Assembly: GCA_037380725.1 (NCBI GenBank)
Contig: JARRRL010000020.1
Span: 1 to 16,616 of the forward strand
DNA length: 16,616 nt
DNA from: JARRRL01 sp037380725
Lineage (GTDB): Bacteria > Pseudomonadota > Gammaproteobacteria > Pseudomonadales > JANQJO01
Direction of reading: 5' to 3'
In this document: positions 1 through 7,370 of the stretch, one piece after another
How the letters are laid out: every line of letters starts with the position of its first letter
How positions within the stretch are numbered: the stretch's first letter is position 1
Program-made: the position numbers and the translations under genes
The notes under the pieces: generated by a model
Seen by the model: the letters and a program-made list of their open reading frames with translations, nothing else
The model's database searches: none
What the model was told of the DNA's origin: nothing

Positions 1-12
1 TTGTGAAATAAA

Positions 13-791
13 TTATCCGAACCCACAAAGCCCCCTTAGCTCGCCGAGCGCATTTTCTTCACAAACGGCAGCACCATAACGCCCGGAGAGATAGGCCAGT
101 TCTAGATTTTCGCGGCCTTTACGCGGGCTAAAATCGGTTAACGGGTAAAGTTCAGTTGCTTGATTGTTATCCCTTTCGCAAAACCACACCTGATCCCTTC
201 GAAATACTTCCTGATTCAGAATAGAAGTTTCATGCGTCGTAAACACCAATTGTGCGTTTTTGGGATTGGTTTCTGAATTGTGAAAAAGCTCAACCAAAAA
301 GCGTACCAATCTTAGATGCAGGTTGTCATGAAGCACGTCAATAAAAAATACATAACCATTTTCAAGTGCATCAATCCACGTTCCGGCAAACGAAAATAGC
401 TTTCTCGTTCCATCGGACTCTTCATCAAAGTCAAAAATTACCGGTTTGCCATCACTGCCTTTATGAACCGTTTTGATTTCCAGAGTCTTTTTATTTTTCA
501 TTTGACCAATGACAGCAGATCTGAGCGCCTCAGGCATATCAGAAGGTAAGTCATCAAGGTCAAACGTTTTTTCTCAATTAAAACATCATCAATATGAATA
601 TCCGCCGCGTGAAGAAACTCCATCACCTTAATTTTTTCGTCGTTTTCACACAAGGTTGCACTATACGATGGAGCCCAGCCACGCACATTGCTCATTCTAA
701 GCGTGCTCTTAAACCAGTAGAAAACCGGTCGTAACTAATTACTGTATTTTTGTACGGCTGTTGACAGAAACAAAGCGTTATCACGGGTGGA
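13..791 (-). pseudogene. Remnant of an AAA-family ATPase (AbiL/RloA-like, COG1106 type)
   Basis: Seen: conceptual reading from 791 down gives a continuous family-like protein only if two in-frame stops (complement of 792-794 at its edge and of 735-737) are ignored and a one-base loss is repaired in the run of six A (- strand) near 568-575. The recognisable string starts RDNALFLSTAVQ, passes PVFYWFKSTLR and ADIHIDDVLIEKK, then shifts frame to FDLDDLPSDMPEALR. The C-terminal half (13-537, 174 codons) is open and has the SDGT..LF, QLVFTTHE and FSPRKG motifs of this ATPase family. Walker B, normally like DELDTSLHP, reads DVLHDNLHL, so the catalytic Glu is lost. The N-terminal Walker A part is absent. 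Known: such ATPases are encoded with RloB-like partners and linked to abortive phage infection. Inference: dead defence gene; a partner remnant could lie before position 1. Confidence 0.8.
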
Positions 792-794
792 TTA

Positions 795-950
795 ATCCCG
801 TAAGTGACAAAATCCAGCTAAATCCAGGGTTTCGTCGCCACAACATTGTGCTACGTGTGTGAGCACCTGCTGATCCGTCATCGGTAAGTGATTTAGACAC
901 AGGACTTCGATATCGTCATTTTCCAATACCGACAGCCATTGAAAAGGGGG
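795..950 (-). pseudogene. Start-less open fragment, possibly leucine-rich-variant/HEAT-like repeats
   Basis: Between stops at the complement of 951-953 and 792-794 there are 52 open codons in the same frame as the ATPase remnant that follows. There is no start codon near the beginning (one internal ATG). The peptide contains QWLSVLENDDIEVLCLNHL and DQQVLTHVAQC, with spacing of the type L..D...V...A.n..lp...L..La that is seen in leucine-rich-variant and HEAT-like repeat proteins. Only about one and a half repeats are present. I cannot name the parent gene, and the resemblance is by eye. If real, it is a piece of another gene joined to the ATPase debris by deletion; the junction would be near 792-800. 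Confidence 0.3.
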
Positions 951-1003
951 TCACAGTTTGGGTGGGAAATGCTAATCACGACATGAAATGAAAAGCTTGC
1001 CGC

Positions 1004-1054
1004 TGAATCGATCCAAATAACTCCATAAATAAAGAGCATTTTTGGATCGATTCA
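1004..1054. repeat. 14-bp perfect inverted repeat with 23-nt spacer
   Basis: TGAATCGATCCAAA at 1004-1017 is exactly complementary to TTTGGATCGATTCA at 1041-1054. No run of T follows either arm, so it is not an ordinary intrinsic terminator. It lies in the gene-free stretch 951-1286 between the ATPase debris and rpmE, which is AT-rich and otherwise shows only small hairpins. It could be the ends of a decayed small mobile element or a binding site for a dimeric regulator; nothing in the sequence decides. Confidence 0.7.
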
Positions 1055-1158
1055 AAACGAATTCTAAATGGCACCAACCATTTTCTACTTTTTAAATTGC
1101 TAAAGTAAGAAAAACAATTGGCTAATTGATCATCTTGAAAGGGCTGATATCTGAAGCC

Positions 1159-1220
1159 TAAGCACTAAGTGCTTAAAAGTTGAGCACAATCCGGCTTCGA
1201 GCTCGGTATAAACTCAACTT
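1159..1220 (-). terminator. rpmE: Candidate hairpins downstream of rpmE
   Basis: Reading on the - strand about 70-120 nt past the rpmE stop, AAGTTGAG and CTCAACTT (1177-1184 and 1213-1220) can form an 8-bp stem with a 28-nt loop containing a smaller GC-rich hairpin; the downstream arm runs into TTTT. Immediately after comes a compact hairpin, TAAGCAC and GTGCTTA (1159-1174, 7-bp stem, 3-nt loop). The pair could end rpmE transcription, but the loop is long and the T run short, so this is only a suggestion. Confidence 0.3.
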
Positions 1221-1286
1221 GATACAAACGACAAGAGCAGACAGGGGCACAAGTAAAAGTGCTTACTTAATACTCACAGCCTAAGC

Positions 1287-1505
1287 TCACTGTTGTTTAA
1301 TAAACGAAGCACCAAAACGACTGCGGAACTTATCAATACGTCCCCCCGTATCCACCAGTTTCTGCTGCCCAATGTAAAACGGGTGGCACGCAGAACAAAT
1401 GTCCAGATGCTGATTTTCCGATAATGTGGAAACTATGTCGATCACATTGCCACAACCACACGTCGCCTTGATGGTGTGAAGCTCAGGGTGCGTATTCTTT
1501 TTCAT
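1287..1505 (-). CDS. rpmE: 50S ribosomal protein bL31, zinc-binding type
   Basis: The 72-residue product is bL31 of the large ribosomal subunit, located near the central protuberance and helping bridge the subunits. It starts MKKNTHPELHTI, has the zinc-ligand pattern C16-G-C18 and C37-S-A-C40, and the conserved CHPFYIGQQKLVDTGGR and FRSRF segments. Length is normal. Because all four cysteines are present it is the zinc-containing paralogue, not the zinc-independent YkgM type. The start is fixed by the family N-terminus; a weak AGGA lies about 11 nt upstream on the - strand. It is divergent from priA, a common arrangement in gammaproteobacteria. A promoter (1561-1589) and a leader hairpin (1522-1534) lie just upstream. 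Confidence 0.97.
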   Translation of the reverse strand: MKKNTHPELHTIKATCGCGNVIDIVSTLSENQHLDICSACHPFYIGQQKLVDTGGRIDKFRSRFGASFIKQQ

Positions 1506-1521
1506 TGTACCGATATCCTAC

Positions 1522-1534
1522 CGGCCAAGGGCCG
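1522..1534 (-). promoter_or_regulatory. rpmE: Leader hairpin upstream of rpmE
   Basis: CGGCC (1522-1526) and GGCCG (1530-1534) form a 5-bp GC stem with a 3-nt loop in the predicted 5' leader, about 17 nt before the start codon. Leader structures controlling bL31 translation by the protein itself have been described in enterobacteria, so this is a candidate autoregulatory element. The stem is short and may be chance. Confidence 0.35.
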
Positions 1535-1560
1535 ACTCATTACTGTTCAAAGGGGTTGGG

Positions 1561-1589
1561 ATCATAACAAAATTCACTCGCTAAGCCAA
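1561..1589 (-). promoter_or_regulatory. rpmE: Sigma-70 promoter of rpmE, extended -10
   Basis: On the - strand there is TTGGCT (complement of 1584-1589), a 17-nt spacer, and TATGAT (complement of 1561-1566), preceded by TG at the right distance for an extended -10 (TGTTATGAT). Transcription would begin near 1553, giving a leader of roughly 48 nt that includes the hairpin at 1522-1534. Confidence 0.65.
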
Positions 1590-1706
1590 TACTGCCAATA
1601 CATGCACGTAACCTGCTACGATTGAATGCGTTCTTTGTTAACCTTGCCCTCTGCTGTGGCGCTTATTTCCGAACCACGACTTCCGGAACACAATACAACA
1701 CATTGT

Positions 1707-1738
1707 AACACAATGCGTGACAACACAATGCGGGTGAC
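1707..1738 (+). repeat. Imperfect 15/17-bp tandem duplication before priA
   Basis: AACACAATGCGTGAC (1707-1721) is followed directly by AACACAATGCGGGTGAC (1722-1738). A further related AACACAAT lies just upstream. Each copy carries an ATG, which multiplies the possible priA start codons, but the copies are outside the conserved protein. Confidence 0.7.
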
Positions 1739-1745
1739 GTCTTTT

Positions 1746-2111
1746 ATGCCTCAACAGAACATGGGCTCCACCACAGTTTCACCCCCTCAAATACTTCACA
1801 TTGCGGTGCCCGTTCCGTTAACACAAACCTTTAGCTACCTGCCACCTCAAGACACCCCCTTAGCTGCTTGCCAAACGGGTAGCCGGATTTGGGTACATTT
1901 TAGACAAAAACGGTTGGTCGGTTTTATCGTCGGGCATGGCCACGCCGACCCAAACGCGCCGTATCAGCTGCGCCACGCCGGCCCCATCATCGACACCCAA
2001 CCTCTGTTGCCACCCGCGCTCTGGCAAACCGCTAAGTGGGCAGCACGATACCTAATGCTGATCCGCTCCTTACTCGCGCGAAAAAACAAAAAGCCGCGCT
2101 GCAACACCTGA
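1746..2111 (+). pseudogene. priA: priA 5' part: N-terminal 3'-DNA-binding domain, then frameshift
   Basis: The first conserved PriA segment is ILHIAVPVPLTQTFSYLPP, followed by GSRIWVHFRQKRLVGFIVG and LPPALWQTAKWAARY, which match residues ~1-78 of the N-terminal domain that binds the 3' end of the nascent strand at stalled forks. After the codon for Tyr near 2049 the family expects about 40 residues (the YxHxxGxxLxxALPxxLRxG region); instead the frame reads LMLIRSLLARK and ends at a stop at 2109-2111. The rest of PriA resumes at once in another frame. The ORF can be opened from 1626, but the conserved protein begins near ILHIAVP, so I prefer ATG 1746 (GGGTGA about 9 nt upstream) or ATG 1761. 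The gene is either decayed or needs a -1 frameshift at 2081-2087. Confidence 0.85.
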
Positions 2112-3889
2112 TAACGCACGGCCCTCAAACCGAAACCAGTTTGAAATGCCTTGGCTTTTCAGCAACTGTCATTGAAGGATTAGAAACCAAAGGGTTAATC
2201 CAGCGTATACGCAAAGTGCTGTGGAGGGATTCGCCCAAGACCGCCTCCCTACTGGCCGAACCCGACTTAGCCCTGAACGACGAACAAACGCACGCCATTC
2301 AACTTATTAATCTCGCCACCTCGTTTCAATGCTTCCTGCTCGATGGCATCACCGGTTCTGGCAAAACCGAGGTTTACCTCCACGCCATCGCCCATCGACT
2401 CGCCAGCGCGCAGCAAACCCTGATACTGATTCCCGAGATAAACCTCACACCACAAACATTGGAACGTTTTCGGCATCGTTTCAACAGCCCCGTCGTTGCC
2501 TATCACTCACAATTAAGCGATACGGAAAAACTCACCGTATGGCAACAAGCCCGCAGTGGCTACGCACGCGTCATTATCGGTACTCGTTCCGCCACATTAC
2601 TGCCCTTAGCCAATCCCGGTCTCATCGTTGTTGATGAAGAGCACGACAACTCGTTCAAACAACAAGACGGCTTCCGGTACCACGCACGCGATGTCGCTAT
2701 TTATCGCGCTCAACAAGAAAACATACCCATCATACTGGGCTCCGCCACACCAGCCTTAGAGTCCTTGCACAATGCGCTGTGCGGAAAATACACACTTTTA
2801 CGCCTTCGTCATCGCCCAACGGGTCACGCTGCTCCCCCTTTGCAATTCATCGACATCCGTGGCCAACGCTTGCAGGAGGGCCTCACGCAAATAGTCATTG
2901 AAGCCATCACCGAGCAACTTCACGCCAAACACCAAGTGTTGATCTTTCTCAATCGTCGCGGCTACGCGCCCGTCATCCTCTGCCATCACTGTGGCGCCTG
3001 CTTGGATTGCCCACACTGCAACGCACATTTCACCTGGCATAAGCATAAAAATTGTTTAAAATGCCATCACTGCCTAACACAACAAGCACGCCCAGAAACG
3101 TGTCCGCAGTGTGGCAGCCCAGAACTCAAACCCCTTGGGCAAGGCACAGAACGCATCGAGAGTACGCTACAAACTGTATTTCCGAATACGCTGATTCGAC
3201 GCGTAGACCGCGACACCACACAAACAAAATCCGCCATGGATCGCCTGCGAGAAGACATCAATCGCGGCGAACCACTGATCCTGATCGGCACACAAATGTT
3301 GGCAAAAGGGCATCATTTTCCGCACGTCACACTGTCCATTATCCTCAATGGCGACACGGGATTATTAAGTGTTGACTTTCGCGGCACAGAGAAACTCGCG
3401 CAATTGATTATTCAAGTCGCAGGTCGTGCGGGTCGTGGTACAAGGGCAGGGAAAGTATTGATTCAAACGCTGCATCCCGACCACCCCGTACTGCAACAGC
3501 TCAAACAAGGCGGTTACCCTGCCTTCGCTACACACGCTTTGCTCGAGCGTCAACAAGCCAACATGCCACCCTTTGGACATGTGGCACTCTTGCGCGCGGA
3601 AGCCCTTGACCCACAGGCCGTATACTCACATCTCACGCAGATAAAAAATCGCCTTTGTCAGCAAATTAACCTGTCGAATCCTCCCTTATCCGTCGAGGTG
3701 CTGGGCCCCGTTCCCGCTCCCTTGTCTCGTCGTGCCGGACTGAGTCGTCAACAAATACTGCTGCAAGCCACCGAACGAAAACCGTTGCATCACGTTCTCT
3801 CGCTTCTCGAGCACACCTTACACCACTCGGAAATCCCCACTCAGCGCATCCGGTGGTCACTCGATGTGGACCCAATTGATCTGTATTAA
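2036..3889 (+). CDS. priA: Primosomal helicase PriA (N'), winged-helix remnant to C-terminus, separate frame
   Basis: PriA reloads DnaB at repaired or stalled forks. The 617 codons from a GTG at 2036 cover part of the winged helix (NADPLLTRAKKQKAALQ), Walker A GITGSGKT (104-111), DEEH (200-203), GSATPALE, the zinc-binding insert with cysteines from C316 to C359, GTQMLAKGHHFP, QVAGRAGRG, and the normal C-terminal VLDVDPI-like end (SLDVDPIDLY). One helicase-core oddity is LNGDTGLL where the family usually has LDxDxxLF. The GTG lacks a ribosome binding site and is only the first start codon of the open frame; this is really the 3' part of a gene whose 5' part ends at 2111. Relative to the family, about 40 codons are missing just before NADPLL. 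Whether any full-length or truncated PriA is made is unknown. Next downstream is the SPOR gene after 423 bp. Confidence 0.9.
   Translation: MGSTIPNADPLLTRAKKQKAALQHLITHGPQTETSLKCLGFSATVIEGLETKGLIQRIRKVLWRDSPKTASLLAEPDLALNDEQTHAIQLINLATSFQCFLLDGITGSGKTEVYLHAIAHRLASAQQTLILIPEINLTPQTLERFRHRFNSPVVAYHSQLSDTEKLTVWQQARSGYARVIIGTRSATLLPLANPGLIVVDEEHDNSFKQQDGFRYHARDVAIYRAQQENIPIILGSATPALESLHNALCGKYTLLRLRHRPTGHAAPPLQFIDIRGQRLQEGLTQIVIEAITEQLHAKHQVLIFLNRRGYAPVILCHHCGACLDCPHCNAHFTWHKHKNCLKCHHCLTQQARPETCPQCGSPELKPLGQGTERIESTLQTVFPNTLIRRVDRDTTQTKSAMDRLREDINRGEPLILIGTQMLAKGHHFPHVTLSIILNGDTGLLSVDFRGTEKLAQLIIQVAGRAGRGTRAGKVLIQTLHPDHPVLQQLKQGGYPAFATHALLERQQANMPPFGHVALLRAEALDPQAVYSHLTQIKNRLCQQINLSNPPLSVEVLGPVPAPLSRRAGLSRQQILLQATERKPLHHVLSLLEHTLHHSEIPTQRIRWSLDVDPIDLY
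2081..2087 (+). other. priA: A AAA AAC heptamer in the priA frame overlap
   Basis: The codons of the upstream frame are cgA AAA AAC at 2079-2087, a classic -1 slippery arrangement. Slipping back one base there continues as AAA CAA AAA GCC, which is exactly the frame of the 617-codon ORF. The result would be a single protein with only about 11 non-native residues (LMLIRSLLARK) at the deletion joint. A weak GC stem (GCCGCG with CGCACGGC, bulged) could form a few nucleotides downstream. This may be fortuitous; A6 tracts are also sites of sequencing error and polymerase slippage. Confidence 0.4.
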
Positions 3890-4083
3890 TATTAATACCG
3901 TCAAATAACAATACATATGATTACTAATCATTCTAAATAAATTCATCTCTGTCCCCGTCTGCCTCACCTTCAGCCTAGGTCCTTAACGGCAATCCTTTAC
4001 CGGAACGCCTGCTCAAACGCACCCGCCATCACACTCACGCCTTGGCAAAGAAAAATTGCTTCATCCGACTATCGAAATCTAAG

Positions 4084-4142
4084 AAAACTTGTTAAAATTA
4101 TTGACAGTCGCACATGACAATAGTCTGATAAAACTTGGTAAA
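4084..4142 (+). repeat. 13-bp direct repeats flanking a candidate promoter
   Basis: AAAACTTGTTAAA (4084-4096) and AAAACTTGGTAAA (4130-4142) match at 12 of 13 positions and are 46 bp apart. They bracket the -35/-10 pair at 4101-4129. They may be sites for a regulator or coincidence in AT-rich DNA. Confidence 0.5.
4101..4129 (+). promoter_or_regulatory. Candidate sigma-70 promoter for the SPOR gene
   Basis: TTGACA (4101-4106) is followed after 17 nt by TCTGAT (4124-4129, four of six matches to TATAAT). The -35 is perfect, the -10 weak. The start codon is about 180 nt downstream, so the leader would be long; another TTGACA nearer the gene has no convincing -10. Confidence 0.4.
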
Positions 4143-4312
4143 CCTTCTAAGCACAGCAAAATATAAAAACAGTTCATTGCGGTTTCATCCACGGGAACGG
4201 GCCGAATGCCATTCTCACTTTGACTGCAATGCATTGACAGTTACGGCTTTATCTGCAACAGCATAGAACAACGGCAGTAGACAACGATCGTACATTTACT
4301 AAGGGAGGCTAC

Positions 4313-4831
4313 ATGTCAGAAAACACTCAAAATCGATGGGTTTGGGTTCTCGGCTCCTGCGTTATTTTCGCTTTTATCGTTTTTATTTACTACCTGTCAA
4401 CGCTCATGCCAGACGCTCTGCGCTCCGAAGTACCAGATGGTAAGCTTGCACCGCACTTCACGTTTTACAAAGAACTGCCTAACCGCTCGCTCTCACAAGT
4501 CAGACAGTCCATCGAACAGCCCGGCGAATCCTATATCCAACCCGCCAACCTCAACCACGATCTTTACCCAGAATTAAATTCACCACTGCCTGATGAAATC
4601 ATCTTGCAAGCGGGATCATACAAATTATGGCAGGATGCCGATCGTCGACGCGCCGAACTGGCTTTATTAGGCTTGGAAAGTCGTGTTAGCAAAGCGAAAC
4701 TCAATGATGGTACCACATGGTATCGCATTGAACTGGGCCCCTTCTCCTCCCGCGAAGCACTGAATCACGCACGCAACATGCTCACAATTAACGGTGTTGA
4801 CTATTATCAAAAGAAAAAGGCGAGCGGCTAA
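4313..4831 (+). CDS. SPOR-domain inner-membrane protein (FtsN-like)
   Basis: The 172-residue protein has a short cytoplasmic N-terminus, one membrane segment (about 8-31, WVWVLGSCVIFAFIVFIYYL), a periplasmic linker with the FTFYKELPNR motif common to this family near residue 49, and a C-terminal SPOR domain (about 94-168, including ILQAGSYKLWQDADRRRAEL and WYRIELGPFSSREAL). SPOR domains bind glycan strands stripped of peptides at the division septum, so the protein probably acts in cell division or cell-wall remodelling. It is shorter than E. coli FtsN, but this size is usual for priA/argS-linked homologues. A strong GGGAGG lies 5 nt before the ATG. Its next gene, ptsP, is convergent; hslV/hslU, often downstream, are absent. 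Confidence 0.88.
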   Translation: MSENTQNRWVWVLGSCVIFAFIVFIYYLSTLMPDALRSEVPDGKLAPHFTFYKELPNRSLSQVRQSIEQPGESYIQPANLNHDLYPELNSPLPDEIILQAGSYKLWQDADRRRAELALLGLESRVSKAKLNDGTTWYRIELGPFSSREALNHARNMLTINGVDYYQKKKASG

Positions 4832-4856
4832 GCACAATTCATCTCGTCGCCTCATC

Positions 4857-4884
4857 TCTTAATCAACACGTCTTAATCATCACG
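4857..4884 (+). repeat. 14-bp tandem duplication in the SPOR/ptsP convergent gap
   Basis: TCTTAATCAACACG (4857-4870) is followed by TCTTAATCATCACG (4871-4884), 13 of 14 identical. No terminator hairpin with a T run is visible in this 108-bp gap. Confidence 0.7.
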
Positions 4885-4939
4885 CAGGCCATGCGGCCCA
4901 CGCCATTCAATTTGGTGACAAACAAACGATGTTGACCTT

Positions 4940-7228
4940 TTACCCCGTAATACGACAACTTGGAAAAATTAATCGCATTAATTCACCCAATCCCGAGGAC
5001 GCCAAATGCGATTGCAAGTACAACTTAATCGAAGCCGAGCACTCCATCTCAATCACGTGCGCGAACAACGCTTGTATGTCCGTCAATGATACTTGGCTTA
5101 AAGCCCACTTTACTCGCATAATATTATTGGCATTCATACTTAAATGACGATACCCCATAGCAACCAACAAGATCGCCAACACGGGTTCCCCCGCCATTTC
5201 ACCACAAACACTCACCGGCACTCGATGCTGATCCGCCTCAAGAACAATGCGATACAAAATACGCAACACCGCAGGGTGGTATGGCTCACACAAGGCCGCC
5301 ACCCGCGAATTATTGCGATCCACGGCCAAAAAATATTGAATCAGATCGTTCGTGCCAACCGACAAAAAATCCACCCGCTTCGCCAAATCTTTGAGCTGGA
5401 ACACCGCAGCAGGCACTTCGATCATCACGCCTATTTCCGGCATCTGAACATCACAGCCTTCTTCTATAACGCTGTGATACGCGCGCAGAAGTATTTTTTT
5501 CGCCTCATCCACTTCACCCAGTGTCGACACCATAGGCAGCAACACTCTCAAATTCGCCAGTCCCGCACTCGCGATCAGCATGGCCCGCACTTGCGTGATA
5601 AAAATGTCGGGATGATCCAAGCTTATTCTCAAACCACGCCAACCTAAAAAAGGGTTATCCTCTTGAATTGGAAAATAAGGTAAGGCTTTGTCTCCACCAA
5701 CATCCAGGGTTCTCATGGTCACCGGCAAGGGTGCAAACGCTTTCAACTGTTTTCGATACAGCACCACTTGCTCATCTTCACTGGGAAATCGATCCTGAAC
5801 CAAAAAAGGAATTTCCGATCGATACAGCCCAACCCCAACCACCCCACAATCCACGCATGTGCTCGTATCGGCGATCAGCCCCGTATTTAACCACAGTGCT
5901 ACTCGCTGGCCATCCGCCGTTTGCGCCGCCACATCTCGCAGTCGCTCAAACTCCGCGTGCAAATGAGAGTCATCCTTCATCAGCGCGTAGTATGTGTTGC
6001 GCACTTGCTCAGAATATTGCCAAAGCACCTCTCCACAATAACCATCAACAATTAATTCATCATCCAACAACTGCGACACCTTCAAATCCAGTACGCCCAC
6101 CACAGTTGGAATACCCAAACTACGCGCCACAATCGCCATATGCGAGTTGACGGTACCCTGACGCGTCACCACAGCCGCAATGCGATCACGCGGAAACTCC
6201 ATCAAGCACGTGGTGGTGATCACCTCACCTATCAAAACCACACGCTCCGGTAAAGACGCCCAGCATCGCGTTTTTTGAGCCAGCGCATTTAACATGCGTT
6301 CACCCAAATCCTTCAAATCAACCACGCGCTCGCGCAAATACAAGTCGTCCATCTGCTCAAAACGTAGAATTTGCCGACTGATAATCGCCGATAAGGCACT
6401 GTCCGCTCGATAACCCTCGCGAATGCGCTCTTCAATCGCGCCATACAATAACTTGTCTTCTAATAATCGCGCATACACATCAAACAGCATCATTTCTTCA
6501 GGAGACAATTGCTGGCCTACTTTTCTGCGCAACTGGTCAATATCGCGCTTTACCCGCTCCACCGCATTACCAAAGCGGGCCACTTCACCCGCTATCTCCT
6601 GGTTGGCAATTTTACGCTGCGGCACCGCATCAAACGCGGTTAACGGTTGGCACAACACCGCCACACCCACACCAATACCCGAGGAACTGACAACCCCCGT
6701 CAATCGCTTCACTGATTCAGGATTCCTCGTCGCAAACTCTACGTTTCCCATCGCCTGAGCCTGTGCAATAGTGTCCGCCAACTGGACTGACAATGTTGCC
6801 AAAAAAGCTTCGTCATCTTGTGCGAATTTACAACGAATACGCCGCTGAACAACCATAACTCCGAGTACACGCCCGGCGCGCAAAATGGGAACAGCAAGGA
6901 ACGCTTTCAAATGTTCTTCGCCAATGCCTTCAAGGAAGTGAAATCGAGGATGCTCGCTCACATCGTCTAAATTAATCAACTCCTCACGCTGACCAACCAG
7001 ACCGACCACACCACTCGCAAGGGGCAAATACGCTTTGCCAACCGCCGACGCGTTCAAACCACGCGTAGCCACGAGCACATAGCGGCTTTGCTCACGATCC
7101 AACAAATACACCGAAGCCACATCCGCGCTGATCGCATCATATATGGCATTGACCATGATCGACAGCGCGCCTTGAAATGTACTCGCCGCACGAACGTCCT
7201 GCACAATCCGACGTAACAAGTTGAGCAT
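4940..7228 (-). CDS. ptsP: Phosphoenolpyruvate-protein phosphotransferase PtsP (EI-Ntr)
   Basis: The 762-residue enzyme transfers phosphate from phosphoenolpyruvate to NPr (PtsO), which passes it to EIIA-Ntr (PtsN); this cytoplasmic relay links nitrogen and potassium status to gene regulation. Domains in order: GAF (about 1-165), the NPr-binding helical region (about 185-330), the swivelling phosphohistidine domain with GTVNSHMAIVARS (active His363), then the PEP-binding barrel with LRTLDVGGDKALPYFP, EIGVMIEVPA, SVGTNDLIQYFLAVDRNN and the catalytic Cys675 in VSVCGEMAGE. Length and start agree with family members; on the - strand AAGGAGAGG precedes the ATG by about 10 nt. It lies 142 bp downstream of rppH, the usual order. 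All key residues are present, so it should be active. ptsO and ptsN are not in the window. Confidence 0.96.
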   Translation of the reverse strand: MLNLLRRIVQDVRAASTFQGALSIMVNAIYDAISADVASVYLLDREQSRYVLVATRGLNASAVGKAYLPLASGVVGLVGQREELINLDDVSEHPRFHFLEGIGEEHLKAFLAVPILRAGRVLGVMVVQRRIRCKFAQDDEAFLATLSVQLADTIAQAQAMGNVEFATRNPESVKRLTGVVSSSGIGVGVAVLCQPLTAFDAVPQRKIANQEIAGEVARFGNAVERVKRDIDQLRRKVGQQLSPEEMMLFDVYARLLEDKLLYGAIEERIREGYRADSALSAIISRQILRFEQMDDLYLRERVVDLKDLGERMLNALAQKTRCWASLPERVVLIGEVITTTCLMEFPRDRIAAVVTRQGTVNSHMAIVARSLGIPTVVGVLDLKVSQLLDDELIVDGYCGEVLWQYSEQVRNTYYALMKDDSHLHAEFERLRDVAAQTADGQRVALWLNTGLIADTSTCVDCGVVGVGLYRSEIPFLVQDRFPSEDEQVVLYRKQLKAFAPLPVTMRTLDVGGDKALPYFPIQEDNPFLGWRGLRISLDHPDIFITQVRAMLIASAGLANLRVLLPMVSTLGEVDEAKKILLRAYHSVIEEGCDVQMPEIGVMIEVPAAVFQLKDLAKRVDFLSVGTNDLIQYFLAVDRNNSRVAALCEPYHPAVLRILYRIVLEADQHRVPVSVCGEMAGEPVLAILLVAMGYRHLSMNANNIMRVKWALSQVSLTDIQALFAHVIEMECSASIKLYLQSHLASSGLGELMRLIFPSCRITG

Positions 7229-7370
7229 AACTACCCCACCCTCTCCTTCTTGCGGTAGGCATGCAACGCGCCTCGGACGTGCTCTTTGACGCGCCTTTGG
7301 TAACGTAGATCAAATTAAAATTAAAGTAACAGTAGAGTGGTCGTGATTCCACAATCACACCAATTGTCCA

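Larger units (their letters stand above)
3890..4312. other. 423-bp gap between priA and the SPOR gene
   Basis: No open frame or RNA gene is visible. In Pseudomonas-like chromosomes argS sits between priA and a SPOR-domain gene; I see no argS remnant here. The gap holds one candidate promoter (4101-4129) flanked by direct repeats, and the SPOR ribosome binding site at its end. No intrinsic terminator with a T run is evident after priA. Confidence 0.6.

Noticed and set aside
4233..4262. TTGACA near 4233 as the SPOR promoter
   Set aside because: No acceptable -10 hexamer at 16-18 nt, so the pair at 4101-4129 was preferred.
4929..5147. 72-codon + strand open frame at the end of ptsP
   Set aside because: Mostly antisense to the PtsP C-terminal region and without family features.
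5144..6150. Two + strand open frames of 160-167 codons inside ptsP
   Set aside because: They are antisense to strongly conserved PtsP sequence and have low-complexity His/Gln/Pro-rich composition caused by the strand bias.
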